A DNA stretch of 6,255 nt from an uncultured Christensenella sp. (GTDB taxonomy: Bacteria > Bacillota > Clostridia > Christensenellales > Borkfalkiaceae). The notes beneath the pieces were generated by a model. That model saw nothing but the letters and a program-made list of their open reading frames with translations, searched no databases and was not told where the DNA came from. Below, piece after piece: positions 1 through 5,899 of the stretch. Made by a program: the position numbers and the translations under genes. The stretch is from positions 1 to 6,255 of the forward strand of contig CAJTVA010000065.1 of the NCBI GenBank assembly GCA_910579585.1. The letters run 5' to 3'. Each line of letters begins with the position of its first letter. Positions within the stretch are counted from its first letter, which is position 1.

Positions 1-22
1 CGCCGTTAATTTTCTATTAAAC

Positions 23-40
23 ACCGCTTTTTTATGCGGT
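23..40 (-). terminator. Possible weak terminator at the end of clpX
   Basis: A 5-bp stem (ACCGC at 23-27 pairing with GCGGT at 36-40) surrounds an A/T-only 8-base loop and includes the clpX TAA stop codon. On the clpX strand it is followed by GTTTAATAG, a poor U-tract. On the opposite strand it is followed by TTTTCT, which looks more like a terminator for a convergent gene lying left of the window. It may serve both directions or neither. The first 22 bases show nothing else. Confidence 0.35.
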
Positions 41-1261
41 TTTCTCGCCGTACACAATTTTAGGTTCGGCTTTGTCGGTTACGCACTCGCGCGTGACGAT
101 AACTTCCTTTATATTCTTCTCCGACGGAAGTTTGTACATTACCGAGGTCATAAAGCTCTCGATAATAGTCCGAAGCCCGCGCGCACCGGTCTTTAACCGT
201 ATCGCCGTGTTCGCAATTTCCCTGACGGCGCCGTCCTCGACCGTAAGCTTCACGCCGTCCATAGCAATCAACTTCTGGTACTGCTTGATAATAGCGTTTT
301 TGGGTTGCGTAAGAATATTGACAAGCGCGTCCTCGTTCAAGGGGTGCAAGCTTACGACTATGGGGATTCTGCCGACAAACTCGGGGATAAGCCCGAACTT
401 GGTCAAATCTTGAGGTTTGACGTCGGAAAGCATCTCATAGACGTTTTCCTCTGTGTTCTTCACGGTGCCGCCGAAGCCTAAGGAAGTGTTATCGCGCCTT
501 TTCTGAACTATTTTATCCAGCCCGACGAAGGCGCCGCCGCAGATGAACAAAATATTCGTCGTGTCTATCCTCAGACACTCCTGCTGGGGGTGCTTTCTTC
601 CGCCCTGCGGGGGAACGTTAGCAACCGTGCTTTCGATAATCTTCAAAAGCGCCTGCTGTACGCCCTCACCCGAAACGTCGCGGGTTATGGAAACGTTCTC
701 GCCCTTTCTGGCGATTTTGTCAATCTCGTCGATATAGATAATTCCGCGCTGAGCTTTCTGAATATCGTAATCGGCGTTCTGAATGAGCTTCAAAAGGATA
801 TTTTCGACGTCCTCGCCGACGTACCCCGCTTCGGTCAGAGTTGTAGCGTCCGAAGAAGCGAAAGGCACGTTTAAAACCTTTGCAAGCGTTCTTGCAAGCA
901 AAGTTTTGCCGCAACCCGTGGGGCCCAATAAAAGAATGTTAGATTTTTCAATCTCAACGTCCTTGTCGCCCGAGTCCTTAAAAAGGTTGTTTATGCGCTT
1001 ATAGTGGTTATAGACGGCAACGGAAAGCACCTTTTTCGCTTCGTGCTGACCTACGATATATTTGTCTAGTTCTTCCTTAATCTCCGCGGGGGTCTTTAAA
1101 GGAACTTTTTCGTCCTCGTCGGGGGCATCGACTTCCTTAATCATATCGCCGCAGATAAGAATACATTCGTCGCAGATATGCGCGCCGTCGTTACCCCTTA
1201 TAAGTCTTTTAACCAAATCTTCGTTTTTTCCGCAGAATGAACAGTGCCTTTGCTCTTTCAA
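32..1261 (-). CDS. clpX: ATP-dependent Clp protease ATP-binding subunit ClpX
   Basis: ClpX is a hexameric AAA+ unfoldase that recognises tagged or damaged cytoplasmic proteins and threads them into the ClpP chamber. From the chosen start the protein has 409 residues, normal for the family. It shows the N-terminal zinc-binding domain (Cys7, Cys10, Cys30, Cys33), Walker A GPTGCGKT (113-120), the GYVG pore loop (146-149), Walker B IIYIDEID (174-181), the RKH pore loop (222-224), the ClpP-docking loop reading LGF (261-263) instead of the usual IGF, the arginine-finger region GRIP (R298) and sensor 2 GARGLR (359-364). All catalytic motifs are intact. The frame opens with two TTG codons, at 1270 and 1261. 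I chose 1261 because GGGAG at 1271-1275 lies 9 nt upstream of it but directly abuts the TTG at 1270. The gene follows clpP by about 50 bp in a tig-clpP-clpX operon. Identity is certain; the start is moderately certain. Confidence 0.97.
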   Translation of the reverse strand: MKEQRHCSFCGKNEDLVKRLIRGNDGAHICDECILICGDMIKEVDAPDEDEKVPLKTPAEIKEELDKYIVGQHEAKKVLSVAVYNHYKRINNLFKDSGDKDVEIEKSNILLLGPTGCGKTLLARTLAKVLNVPFASSDATTLTEAGYVGEDVENILLKLIQNADYDIQKAQRGIIYIDEIDKIARKGENVSITRDVSGEGVQQALLKIIESTVANVPPQGGRKHPQQECLRIDTTNILFICGGAFVGLDKIVQKRRDNTSLGFGGTVKNTEENVYEMLSDVKPQDLTKFGLIPEFVGRIPIVVSLHPLNEDALVNILTQPKNAIIKQYQKLIAMDGVKLTVEDGAVREIANTAIRLKTGARGLRTIIESFMTSVMYKLPSEKNIKEVIVTRECVTDKAEPKIVYGEKTA

Positions 1262-1270
1262 AAATCTCAA

Positions 1271-1275
1271 CTCCC
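1271..1275 (-). promoter_or_regulatory. Ribosome binding site deciding the clpX start
   Basis: GGGAG on the minus strand directly touches the first possible TTG (1268-1270), which leaves no spacer, but stands 9 nt from the next in-frame TTG (1259-1261). This favours the second TTG. No ATG or GTG occurs in frame before the conserved zinc-binding cysteines. Confidence 0.6.
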
Positions 1276-1318
1276 GATATTACACTTAAATTCCGTTAAT
1301 TTCAATTAGCGTTTTCAA

Positions 1319-1915
1319 TTATCTTTTATAGAATACTTTATCGATAAGCCCGTATTCCTGCGCTTCCTGCGCCGACAGATAGTTGTCCCTGTCGGTGTCC
1401 TTTTCAAGCTGTTCAATGGGTTTGCCCGAATTCTGGGCAAGAATAGAGTTCAGCTTGCGCTTTGTCTTTAAGATGTGCTCCGCCGCGATTTTTATGTCGC
1501 TTGCCTGCCCCTGAGCGCCGCCGAGAGGCTGGTGAATCATTATCTCGCTGTTGGGAAGCGCGTAACGCTTGCCTTTCTGCCCGCTCGACAGTAAGAATGC
1601 GCCCATCGAAGCCGCCATTCCTATACAAATAGTCGAAACGTCGCACTTAACGTAGTTCATCGTGTCGTAAATCGCAAGTCCTGCGGATACCGACCCGCCG
1701 GGGCTGTTGATATATAAAGAAATATCCTTGGACGGGTCCTTTGCTTCGAGGTAGATAAGCTGAGCCACGACGGTATTTGCAACCGCGTCGTCTATCTCGC
1801 CGCTTAAAAAGATAATTCTGTCCTCTAAAAGTCTGCTGTAAATGTCATACGAACGCTCCCCGCGGGAAGTCTGTTCGACGATATAAGGTACCAACGCGCC
1901 TTTTTCGTTCACCAT
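1319..1915 (-). CDS. clpP: ATP-dependent Clp protease proteolytic subunit ClpP
   Basis: ClpP is the serine peptidase of the two-ring, 14-subunit Clp chamber and cleaves proteins delivered by ClpX or other Clp ATPases in the cytoplasm. The 198-residue product is full length. It carries the family S14 triad: Ser103 in GMAASMGAFLL, His128 in MIHQPLGGAQGQ and Asp177 in DTDRDN. The substrate-binding strand INSPGGSV (70-77) is also present. The N-terminal segment before YDIYSRLLEDRII is about the length of the short propeptide and axial loop region seen in other bacteria. The ATG start is supported by AGGAG at 1926-1930, 10 nt upstream. It lies 21 bp downstream of tig and about 50 bp upstream of clpX, so all three are probably co-transcribed from the promoter ahead of tig. 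Nothing suggests an inactive paralogue. Confidence 0.98.
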   Translation of the reverse strand: MVNEKGALVPYIVEQTSRGERSYDIYSRLLEDRIIFLSGEIDDAVANTVVAQLIYLEAKDPSKDISLYINSPGGSVSAGLAIYDTMNYVKCDVSTICIGMAASMGAFLLSSGQKGKRYALPNSEIMIHQPLGGAQGQASDIKIAAEHILKTKRKLNSILAQNSGKPIEQLEKDTDRDNYLSAQEAQEYGLIDKVFYKR

Positions 1916-1936
1916 TATATTAAGGCTCCTTGCAAA

Positions 1937-3376
1937 TTAGTCTTCTTTTTTGGTTGCGGGCTTTTTAGCCGCTGTCGCCTTTGCCGCAGGTTTCTTTTCG
2001 GCGGTCGTCTTTGAAGCTTCCGTCTTCGAAGAAGCCGACTTCGCAGCGGGTTTCTTAGCCGCAGGCTTTTCGGTTTTTTCGTCGGAGTAAAGCTCGTTAT
2101 TCGCCTTTAAGAAATCGAACAGCTTGGTTATTATCAAATCGTTCTTAATATAATCAACCTGTCTGGGGTCAATCGTCTTTTTGTATTCTTCTGCGGTTTT
2201 ATCTACCGACTTCGCCTGCTCTGCAATCTTTTCGTCCACTTCCTTGTCGGTTGCGGTGATATTCTCGTCCTTTACAATCTTCTCTATAACAAGCTGTTGA
2301 AGAACGCGGGGCGTAGCCTGAGAAACAAACTGCGCGCGGAACTCTTTCATACTCTGTCCGAGGTATTTAAGATACTCTTCGAGCTTGATGCCCTGATACA
2401 TAAGCCTGTATGAGAAGTCCTGAACCATTCTGTCGATTTCGCTTTCGACCATAGCGTCGGGAATTTCCGCGGCAGCGCCCTTGCAAATCTCTTCGACGAT
2501 GCTGTTTTCGGTTTCGTCGCGGGAACGGTTTTCGGCCTGCTTCAAAAGCTTTTCGCGGGTTTTGTCTTTGTACTCGTCAACGGTGTCCGCGCCTGCGTGC
2601 GCCTTTACGAACTCGTCGTTGAGCTCAGGAAGCTGCTTTTCGGTAATCTTATTCATCTTGATTGCGAAAACGGCTTCCTTGCCTTTCAGGTTTTCAGCCT
2701 GATAGTCGTCGGGGAAACGAACGGTTATATCCTTCTTGTCGCCGACTTTCAATCCGACGACCTGCTCTTCGAAACCGGGTATGAAACTGCCGCTGCCGAG
2801 GACGAGGTCGTACTCTTCCGCGGTGCCGCCCGCAAACTTTTCGCCGTCTACCGAGCCGGAGAAGTCGATGTTTACTTTATCGCCGTTTTTCGCCGCCCTG
2901 TCCTTGACTTCGACTTCGGCAGCGTCGCGCTCCAAAAGCTTTTTGACCTCTGCTTCCACGTCCGCATCGGTAACATTATACTCATACTTTTTGATTTTTA
3001 AACCCTTATACGAAGCAATTTTGACTTCGGGTTTTACGGGAACGTCGGCAATAAGCGTAACGCCCTTGCCCTCCGTCATATCTCCGACCGAAAGTTCGGG
3101 CTCGCCGACCGCGGTGAAATTCTCCTTTTCCTTTTCGAGAATTGAAAAGTAGTGTTGCGAATAAAGGTAGTTGAACGCTTCTTCGAAGAACACCCCTTTG
3201 CCGTAATAATTTTCGAGGACAGGCTGGGGCGCCTTACCCTTTCTGAACCCGGGTACGGAGTATTTGCCGCGCGTCTTTAAATACGCTTTGGAAATAGCGT
3301 CTTTCCACTCTTCTTCCGAAAAATCAATGGTAATTTTTACCGTGCTTTTTTCACCGACTGCGTGTGTGTAATTCAT
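1937..3376 (-). CDS. tig: Trigger factor, ribosome-associated chaperone and prolyl isomerase, with Lys/Ala-rich C-terminal tail
   Basis: Trigger factor docks beside the ribosomal exit tunnel, shields nascent chains and carries an FKBP-type prolyl isomerase domain. The 479-residue protein shows the N-terminal ribosome-binding domain with signature GFRKGKAP (43-50). The FKBP-like domain is at about 163-247, including NGDKVNIDFSGSVDG and LGSGSFIPGFEEQVVG. The helical substrate-binding domain is at about 248-430. About 48 extra residues follow (432-479), built from Lys, Ala, Pro, Ser, Thr and Glu; this makes the protein longer than typical trigger factors of about 430 residues. The ATG start is supported by AGGAG at 3383-3387 with 6-nt spacing. 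It is the first gene of the tig-clpP-clpX unit and has a promoter at 3432-3460. The core assignment is certain; the role of the tail is unknown. Confidence 0.97.
   Translation of the reverse strand: MNYTHAVGEKSTVKITIDFSEEEWKDAISKAYLKTRGKYSVPGFRKGKAPQPVLENYYGKGVFFEEAFNYLYSQHYFSILEKEKENFTAVGEPELSVGDMTEGKGVTLIADVPVKPEVKIASYKGLKIKKYEYNVTDADVEAEVKKLLERDAAEVEVKDRAAKNGDKVNIDFSGSVDGEKFAGGTAEEYDLVLGSGSFIPGFEEQVVGLKVGDKKDITVRFPDDYQAENLKGKEAVFAIKMNKITEKQLPELNDEFVKAHAGADTVDEYKDKTREKLLKQAENRSRDETENSIVEEICKGAAAEIPDAMVESEIDRMVQDFSYRLMYQGIKLEEYLKYLGQSMKEFRAQFVSQATPRVLQQLVIEKIVKDENITATDKEVDEKIAEQAKSVDKTAEEYKKTIDPRQVDYIKNDLIITKLFDFLKANNELYSDEKTEKPAAKKPAAKSASSKTEASKTTAEKKPAAKATAAKKPATKKED
1940..2077 (-). repeat. 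Low-complexity Lys/Ala/Pro-rich tail of trigger factor
   Basis: Codons 434-479 of tig encode a disordered, strongly basic tail with imperfect repeats of a PAAK-type unit: KPAAKKPAAK near the start, then KKPAAK and KKPATKK near the end, separated by a Ser/Thr/Glu-rich stretch. The composition resembles histone H1-like and other nucleic-acid-binding tails. The units are imperfect at DNA level, so this is not a recent exact tandem duplication. Binding to rRNA or to the ribosome surface is inference only. Confidence 0.8.
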
Positions 3377-3431
3377 TTTTTGCTCCTGAAAATATGTAAT
3401 TTATTTATAGATTTGAAATCAAGTATAAAAT

Positions 3432-3460
3432 ATTCTAGCACAACCGAAATATTTTGGAAA
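3432..3460 (-). promoter_or_regulatory. Sigma-A type extended -10 promoter for tig-clpP-clpX
   Basis: On the minus strand, TTTCCA at 3455-3460 (4 of 6 to the -35 consensus) is separated by 17 bp from TAGAAT at 3432-3437 (5 of 6 to the -10 consensus). TG sits one base upstream of the -10 (3439-3440), giving an extended -10 element. The predicted transcript would start near 3424-3426, leaving a leader of about 48 nt that contains the tig ribosome binding site. No CIRCE (TTAGCACTC-type) or CtsR (GGTCAAA-type) heat-shock operator is visible. Confidence 0.6.
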
Positions 3461-3461
3461 G

Positions 3462-3480
3462 CAAATTTAATACCAATTTG
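3462..3480. promoter_or_regulatory. Inverted repeat between the divergent promoters, possible operator
   Basis: CAAATT at 3462-3467 and AATTTG at 3475-3480 form an inverted repeat with a 7-bp spacer. The right arm overlaps the first three bases of the -35 box of the rightward promoter. The left arm ends one base from the -35 box of the leftward promoter. The position suits a regulator acting on both units, but the arms are short and AT-rich and could be chance. Confidence 0.3.
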
Positions 3481-3506
3481 ACACTTTTTATTTTTTGAAG
3501 TATAAT
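3478..3506 (+). promoter_or_regulatory. Exact-consensus sigma-A promoter for the rqcH unit
   Basis: TTGACA at 3478-3483 and TATAAT at 3501-3506 match the housekeeping consensus at all twelve positions with the optimal 17-bp spacer. Transcription should start near A3513, which is the first base of the AAAGGA ribosome binding site, so the leader is only about 15 nt. Confidence 0.85.
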
Positions 3507-3512
3507 TCCCGT

Positions 3513-3518
3513 AAAGGA
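3513..3518 (+). promoter_or_regulatory. Ribosome binding site deciding the rqcH start
   Basis: AAAGGA lies 9 nt upstream of the ATG at 3528. The frame stays open back to a TTG at 3495, but that codon lies in the spacer upstream of the -10 box and would not be transcribed from this promoter. The ATG at 3528 is therefore the start. Confidence 0.8.
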
Positions 3519-3527
3519 ATTTTTTCT

Positions 3528-5189
3528 ATGCCGCAGGACGCTTTTACCTTAAAATTCATAGCAAAAGAACTGTCCACGCTCCTCGTCGGGGGGAAGATAT
3601 CAAAAATCACCCAACCCGCGAAAGAACTGGTCACTTTTATTATATACACCGCAAAGGGTTCTCTTAAACTGGAAATTTGTCTTTCCGCGACGGGTTGCAG
3701 AATCAACCTCACGAAAGAAGAAGTCCCCGCGCCGAAAGTCGCGCCGGGGTTTTGTATGCTTTTGAGAAAGCATTTGCAGAACGCGCAGATAACTAAGCTT
3801 GCGCAAATCGACGGGGAAAGAATAGTTTTTATCGACTTAGACTGCACTTCCGAATTCGAACTAAGAAAAATGACGCTGTTTATCGAGCTTATGGGCAAGT
3901 ACTCCAACGCGGTGCTAGTCGAAAACGGAATAATCGTCGGCGCGCTGAAAACTACGGCTATCGGCGAAAACACCCGCCGCGTGCTGTTTTCGGGCGCAAA
4001 ATATACCCTGCCCGAACCGCAGGACAAGTGTTCCCCCCGTGATATGGCGCGAATAGCGCAAATTTTAGGGAATGCGGACGGCGGCAAAACCCGTCTTATT
4101 GCAGACAAAATCAAGGGCATTTCTTATGCAACCGCGCTGGAAATAACCTCGACTTACGGCGAAAACGTTTCCGCAAAGCAGGTTTTCGACTATCTCAACG
4201 ACGAAAAATCAGAACCTTGCGTGACTTTTACGGACGGACAGCCCTCGGATTTCAAGGCGCGCTCTTCTTGCCTGCAAAAACGCGTTTATGGTAGCGTTTT
4301 AGAAGCGCAGACCGCCTACTATGCCGCAATTAACGCAAAAAAACGTTTTGATGAAAAAGTCAGAAAACTGAACTCGGCAATAGCCTCCGCCGTTAAAAAA
4401 CAAGAAAAGCGGCTGAAACTTTCCGAGGAAAAACTTTTGGAATGCCGCGACGCGGAAACCCTTAAACTCAAAGGCGAACTGATTACGGCGAATATTTACG
4501 CGCTTAAACGCGGAATGGACGGATTCGAAGCGGTAAACTACTACGACGAGGGCGGAAAAAAGATAAAAATCGCGCTGGATAAGACCCTTTCCCCCGCCGA
4601 CAACGCACAAAAATACTATAAAAAATACAACAAGCTGAAACGCACCACAGTCGCGGTCGAAGCGCAGAAGCGTGAAACCGACGAAAAGCTTTTATACCTT
4701 AAAAGTGTTTCCTCGCACGTGCGCCTTGCGGACAGCCTTTACGACCTCGAAGAAATTGAGGAAGAATTAAGACAAGCGGGGCTTCTCCCCCCCGTTCAGG
4801 TGAAGAAGAAAACCGATAAAATATCGCCGTATCGGGCATATATATGGGGGGGAATGAAGATTTTGGCGGGTCGCAGCAACGTCCAGAACGACCGACTTTT
4901 AAAAAGCGTATCGGGCGGCGACCTGTGGTTGCACACACAGGGATACCACTCTTCCCACGTCGTAATTTTAAGCGGCGGCAAGCCCGTGCCCGACGAAGCG
5001 CTTAAAGTCGCGGCGGAGATTTGCGCCTATTATTCGGACGGGCGCAACGGCAACAAAATCCCCGTCGACTATACCTTACGCGCTAACGTTAAAAAACCGC
5101 CGAAGTCGGCGCCGGGGTTCGTCGTTTACAGCGATTTTAAAACGGTTCTTACCGACCCGAACCCGCACGAGGAGTTAAAAGAGGAATGA
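3528..5189 (+). CDS. rqcH: RqcH / FbpA-type NFACT family ribosome quality control protein
   Basis: NFACT proteins of the RqcH/Rqc2/NEMF group bind a 50S subunit carrying a stuck peptidyl-tRNA; bacterial RqcH recruits tRNA-Ala and adds a C-terminal alanine tail that marks the chain for proteolysis. The 553-residue product fits the family (about 570 in Bacillus). An NFACT-N domain occupies about 1-165 (LVGGKISKI; FCMLLRKHLQNAQI; FIELMGKYSNAVL). A helix-hairpin-helix-like segment lies near 190-225 (KIKGISYATALEI). Charged coiled-coil helices lie at about 265-315 and 355-395. The NFACT-R (DUF814) domain at about 433-545 contains AGRSNVQND, DLWLHTQGYHSSHVVI and IPVDYT. The pair expected to be Asp97-Arg98 reads Glu97-Arg98. 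Older 'fibronectin-binding protein' names refer to this family. It is divergent from tig-clpP-clpX and leads a unit with three small membrane protein genes. Two 7-base homopolymer runs precede the NFACT-R domain. Confidence 0.93.
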   Translation: MPQDAFTLKFIAKELSTLLVGGKISKITQPAKELVTFIIYTAKGSLKLEICLSATGCRINLTKEEVPAPKVAPGFCMLLRKHLQNAQITKLAQIDGERIVFIDLDCTSEFELRKMTLFIELMGKYSNAVLVENGIIVGALKTTAIGENTRRVLFSGAKYTLPEPQDKCSPRDMARIAQILGNADGGKTRLIADKIKGISYATALEITSTYGENVSAKQVFDYLNDEKSEPCVTFTDGQPSDFKARSSCLQKRVYGSVLEAQTAYYAAINAKKRFDEKVRKLNSAIASAVKKQEKRLKLSEEKLLECRDAETLKLKGELITANIYALKRGMDGFEAVNYYDEGGKKIKIALDKTLSPADNAQKYYKKYNKLKRTTVAVEAQKRETDEKLLYLKSVSSHVRLADSLYDLEEIEEELRQAGLLPPVQVKKKTDKISPYRAYIWGGMKILAGRSNVQNDRLLKSVSGGDLWLHTQGYHSSHVVILSGGKPVPDEALKVAAEICAYYSDGRNGNKIPVDYTLRANVKKPPKSAPGFVVYSDFKTVLTDPNPHEELKEE

Positions 5190-5488
5190 AAGATAAAAAA
5201 GAAGTTAAGACCGAAGAAATCAAAAGCAATACTAAGGCGTATTTTTACGCTTCTATCGTCGCGTGCGTGCTTGCCGCGGTTGCGTTCGGGCTGAGTTTCT
5301 CGTTTATGGGAATATACGCGCTGATTTCGAGCGTAATTTTGTCGCTTTGCGCCCTATCTTTTGCCATAACCCAGAAAAAAAAGAATAATTTCGCCGCGTT
5401 GAAGTTCGCTTTTATCGCGGCTTACGTCATGCTTGCATTAAGCGTTTTACTGTTCATAGGCGGGCTGATTTACTCTGCAATAGTATAA
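5186..5488 (+). CDS. Small three-helix membrane protein, function unknown
   Basis: I do not recognise this 100-residue protein. A charged, Lys/Glu-rich N-terminus (1-17) precedes three predicted membrane helices at about 18-40, 42-62 and 72-98. The basic loop QKKKNN (63-68) lies between helices two and three. By the positive-inside rule the N-terminus and this loop are cytoplasmic and the last residues are outside. There is no signal peptide cleavage site and no enzymatic motif. The ATG overlaps the rqcH stop codon (ATGA), with AGGAG at 5170-5174 about 11 nt upstream, so translation is likely coupled to rqcH. It may be a membrane partner of the NFACT protein or an unrelated passenger in the operon. 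Confidence 0.8.
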   Translation: MKDKKEVKTEEIKSNTKAYFYASIVACVLAAVAFGLSFSFMGIYALISSVILSLCALSFAITQKKKNNFAALKFAFIAAYVMLALSVLLFIGGLIYSAIV

Positions 5489-5518
5489 AACGGCGCCGAA
5501 AACCGCATAATTTTTGTG

Positions 5519-5899
5519 ATGGACAGAATTTGCATTGCGGTGCTTGAAAAAATTTGTTCGCTGGCAGGCGCGGGGAGGTACGTCGTATTTTCCGAGGACG
5601 AGCTGACCGACGCTATCCCCGACGGGGAAGACGGAAGCGAAAAAGCGTTGAAATCCGCCTTGAAATCTTTACAGGCAGACGGCTTTATCGACCTTAAATA
5701 TTCCAGCGGAAATATGTTCTGCATCGCTCCTTTAAAAAAATACGAGCCGTTACCCGAGCCTGCTTCCGAGCCGCCCGTCCCAGAAGAAAAACCGCCGAAA
5801 GTGCGGCATATGTGGGGACGTAGCTTCTGGGGCGCGTTCTTCGGCGGGGCTTTGGGGAGCCTTATTATCTCCCTTATTTTCGCGCTTATAAGATGCTGA
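5519..5899 (+). CDS. Tail-anchored protein with winged-helix-like N-terminal domain, function unknown
   Basis: No family is recognised for this 126-residue protein. Residues 1-73 look like a small winged-helix fold: a first helix (IAVLEKICSL), a Ser/Asp/Glu cap before helix two, a helix LKSALKSLQADGFIDL with the common 'xLxxDGxIxL' ending, then a beta hairpin (NMFCIAPL). A Pro/Glu-rich linker (about 75-95) leads to basic and aromatic residues and one membrane helix (about 103-124) that ends the protein. The N-terminal domain should face the cytoplasm. A GTG sits directly before the ATG, so the start could be 5516. No clear Shine-Dalgarno sequence is visible in the 27-bp gap after the previous stop. 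Residues 1-59 align without gaps to residues 2-60 of the next gene's product, so the two are diverged paralogues. Confidence 0.78.
   Translation: MDRICIAVLEKICSLAGAGRYVVFSEDELTDAIPDGEDGSEKALKSALKSLQADGFIDLKYSSGNMFCIAPLKKYEPLPEPASEPPVPEEKPPKVRHMWGRSFWGAFFGGALGSLIISLIFALIRC

Noticed and set aside
1279..1305. Possible promoter between clpP and clpX (TTGAAA at 1300-1305, TGTAAT at 1279-1284, minus strand)
   Set aside because: The spacer is only 15 bp and transcription would start at or inside the clpX ribosome binding site; read-through from the tig promoter is a simpler explanation.
2597..3152. Two overlapping plus-strand open frames of 134 and 138 codons inside tig
   Set aside because: They are antisense to the well-conserved trigger factor coding sequence and resemble no protein.
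3377..3527. CIRCE or CtsR heat-shock operator near the tig promoter
   Set aside because: I searched both strands by eye for TTAGCACTC/GAGTGCTAA and GGTCAAA repeats and found none.
3495..3527. Longer N-terminus for the NFACT protein starting at TTG 3495
   Set aside because: This codon lies upstream of the -10 box of the consensus promoter and the extra 11 residues do not fit the family; the ATG at 3528 has a proper ribosome binding site and gives the usual MP start.
3488..4120. 210-codon open frame on the minus strand, opposite the start of rqcH
   Set aside because: It lies entirely antisense to the conserved NFACT-N domain, runs into the divergent promoter region and has no recognisable domain; it is a shadow frame.
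5489..5515. Hairpin or terminator between the three-helix protein gene and the next gene
   Set aside because: CGGCGCCG is self-complementary without room for a loop, and the alternative CGG/CCG stem is only 3 bp; no convincing terminator.
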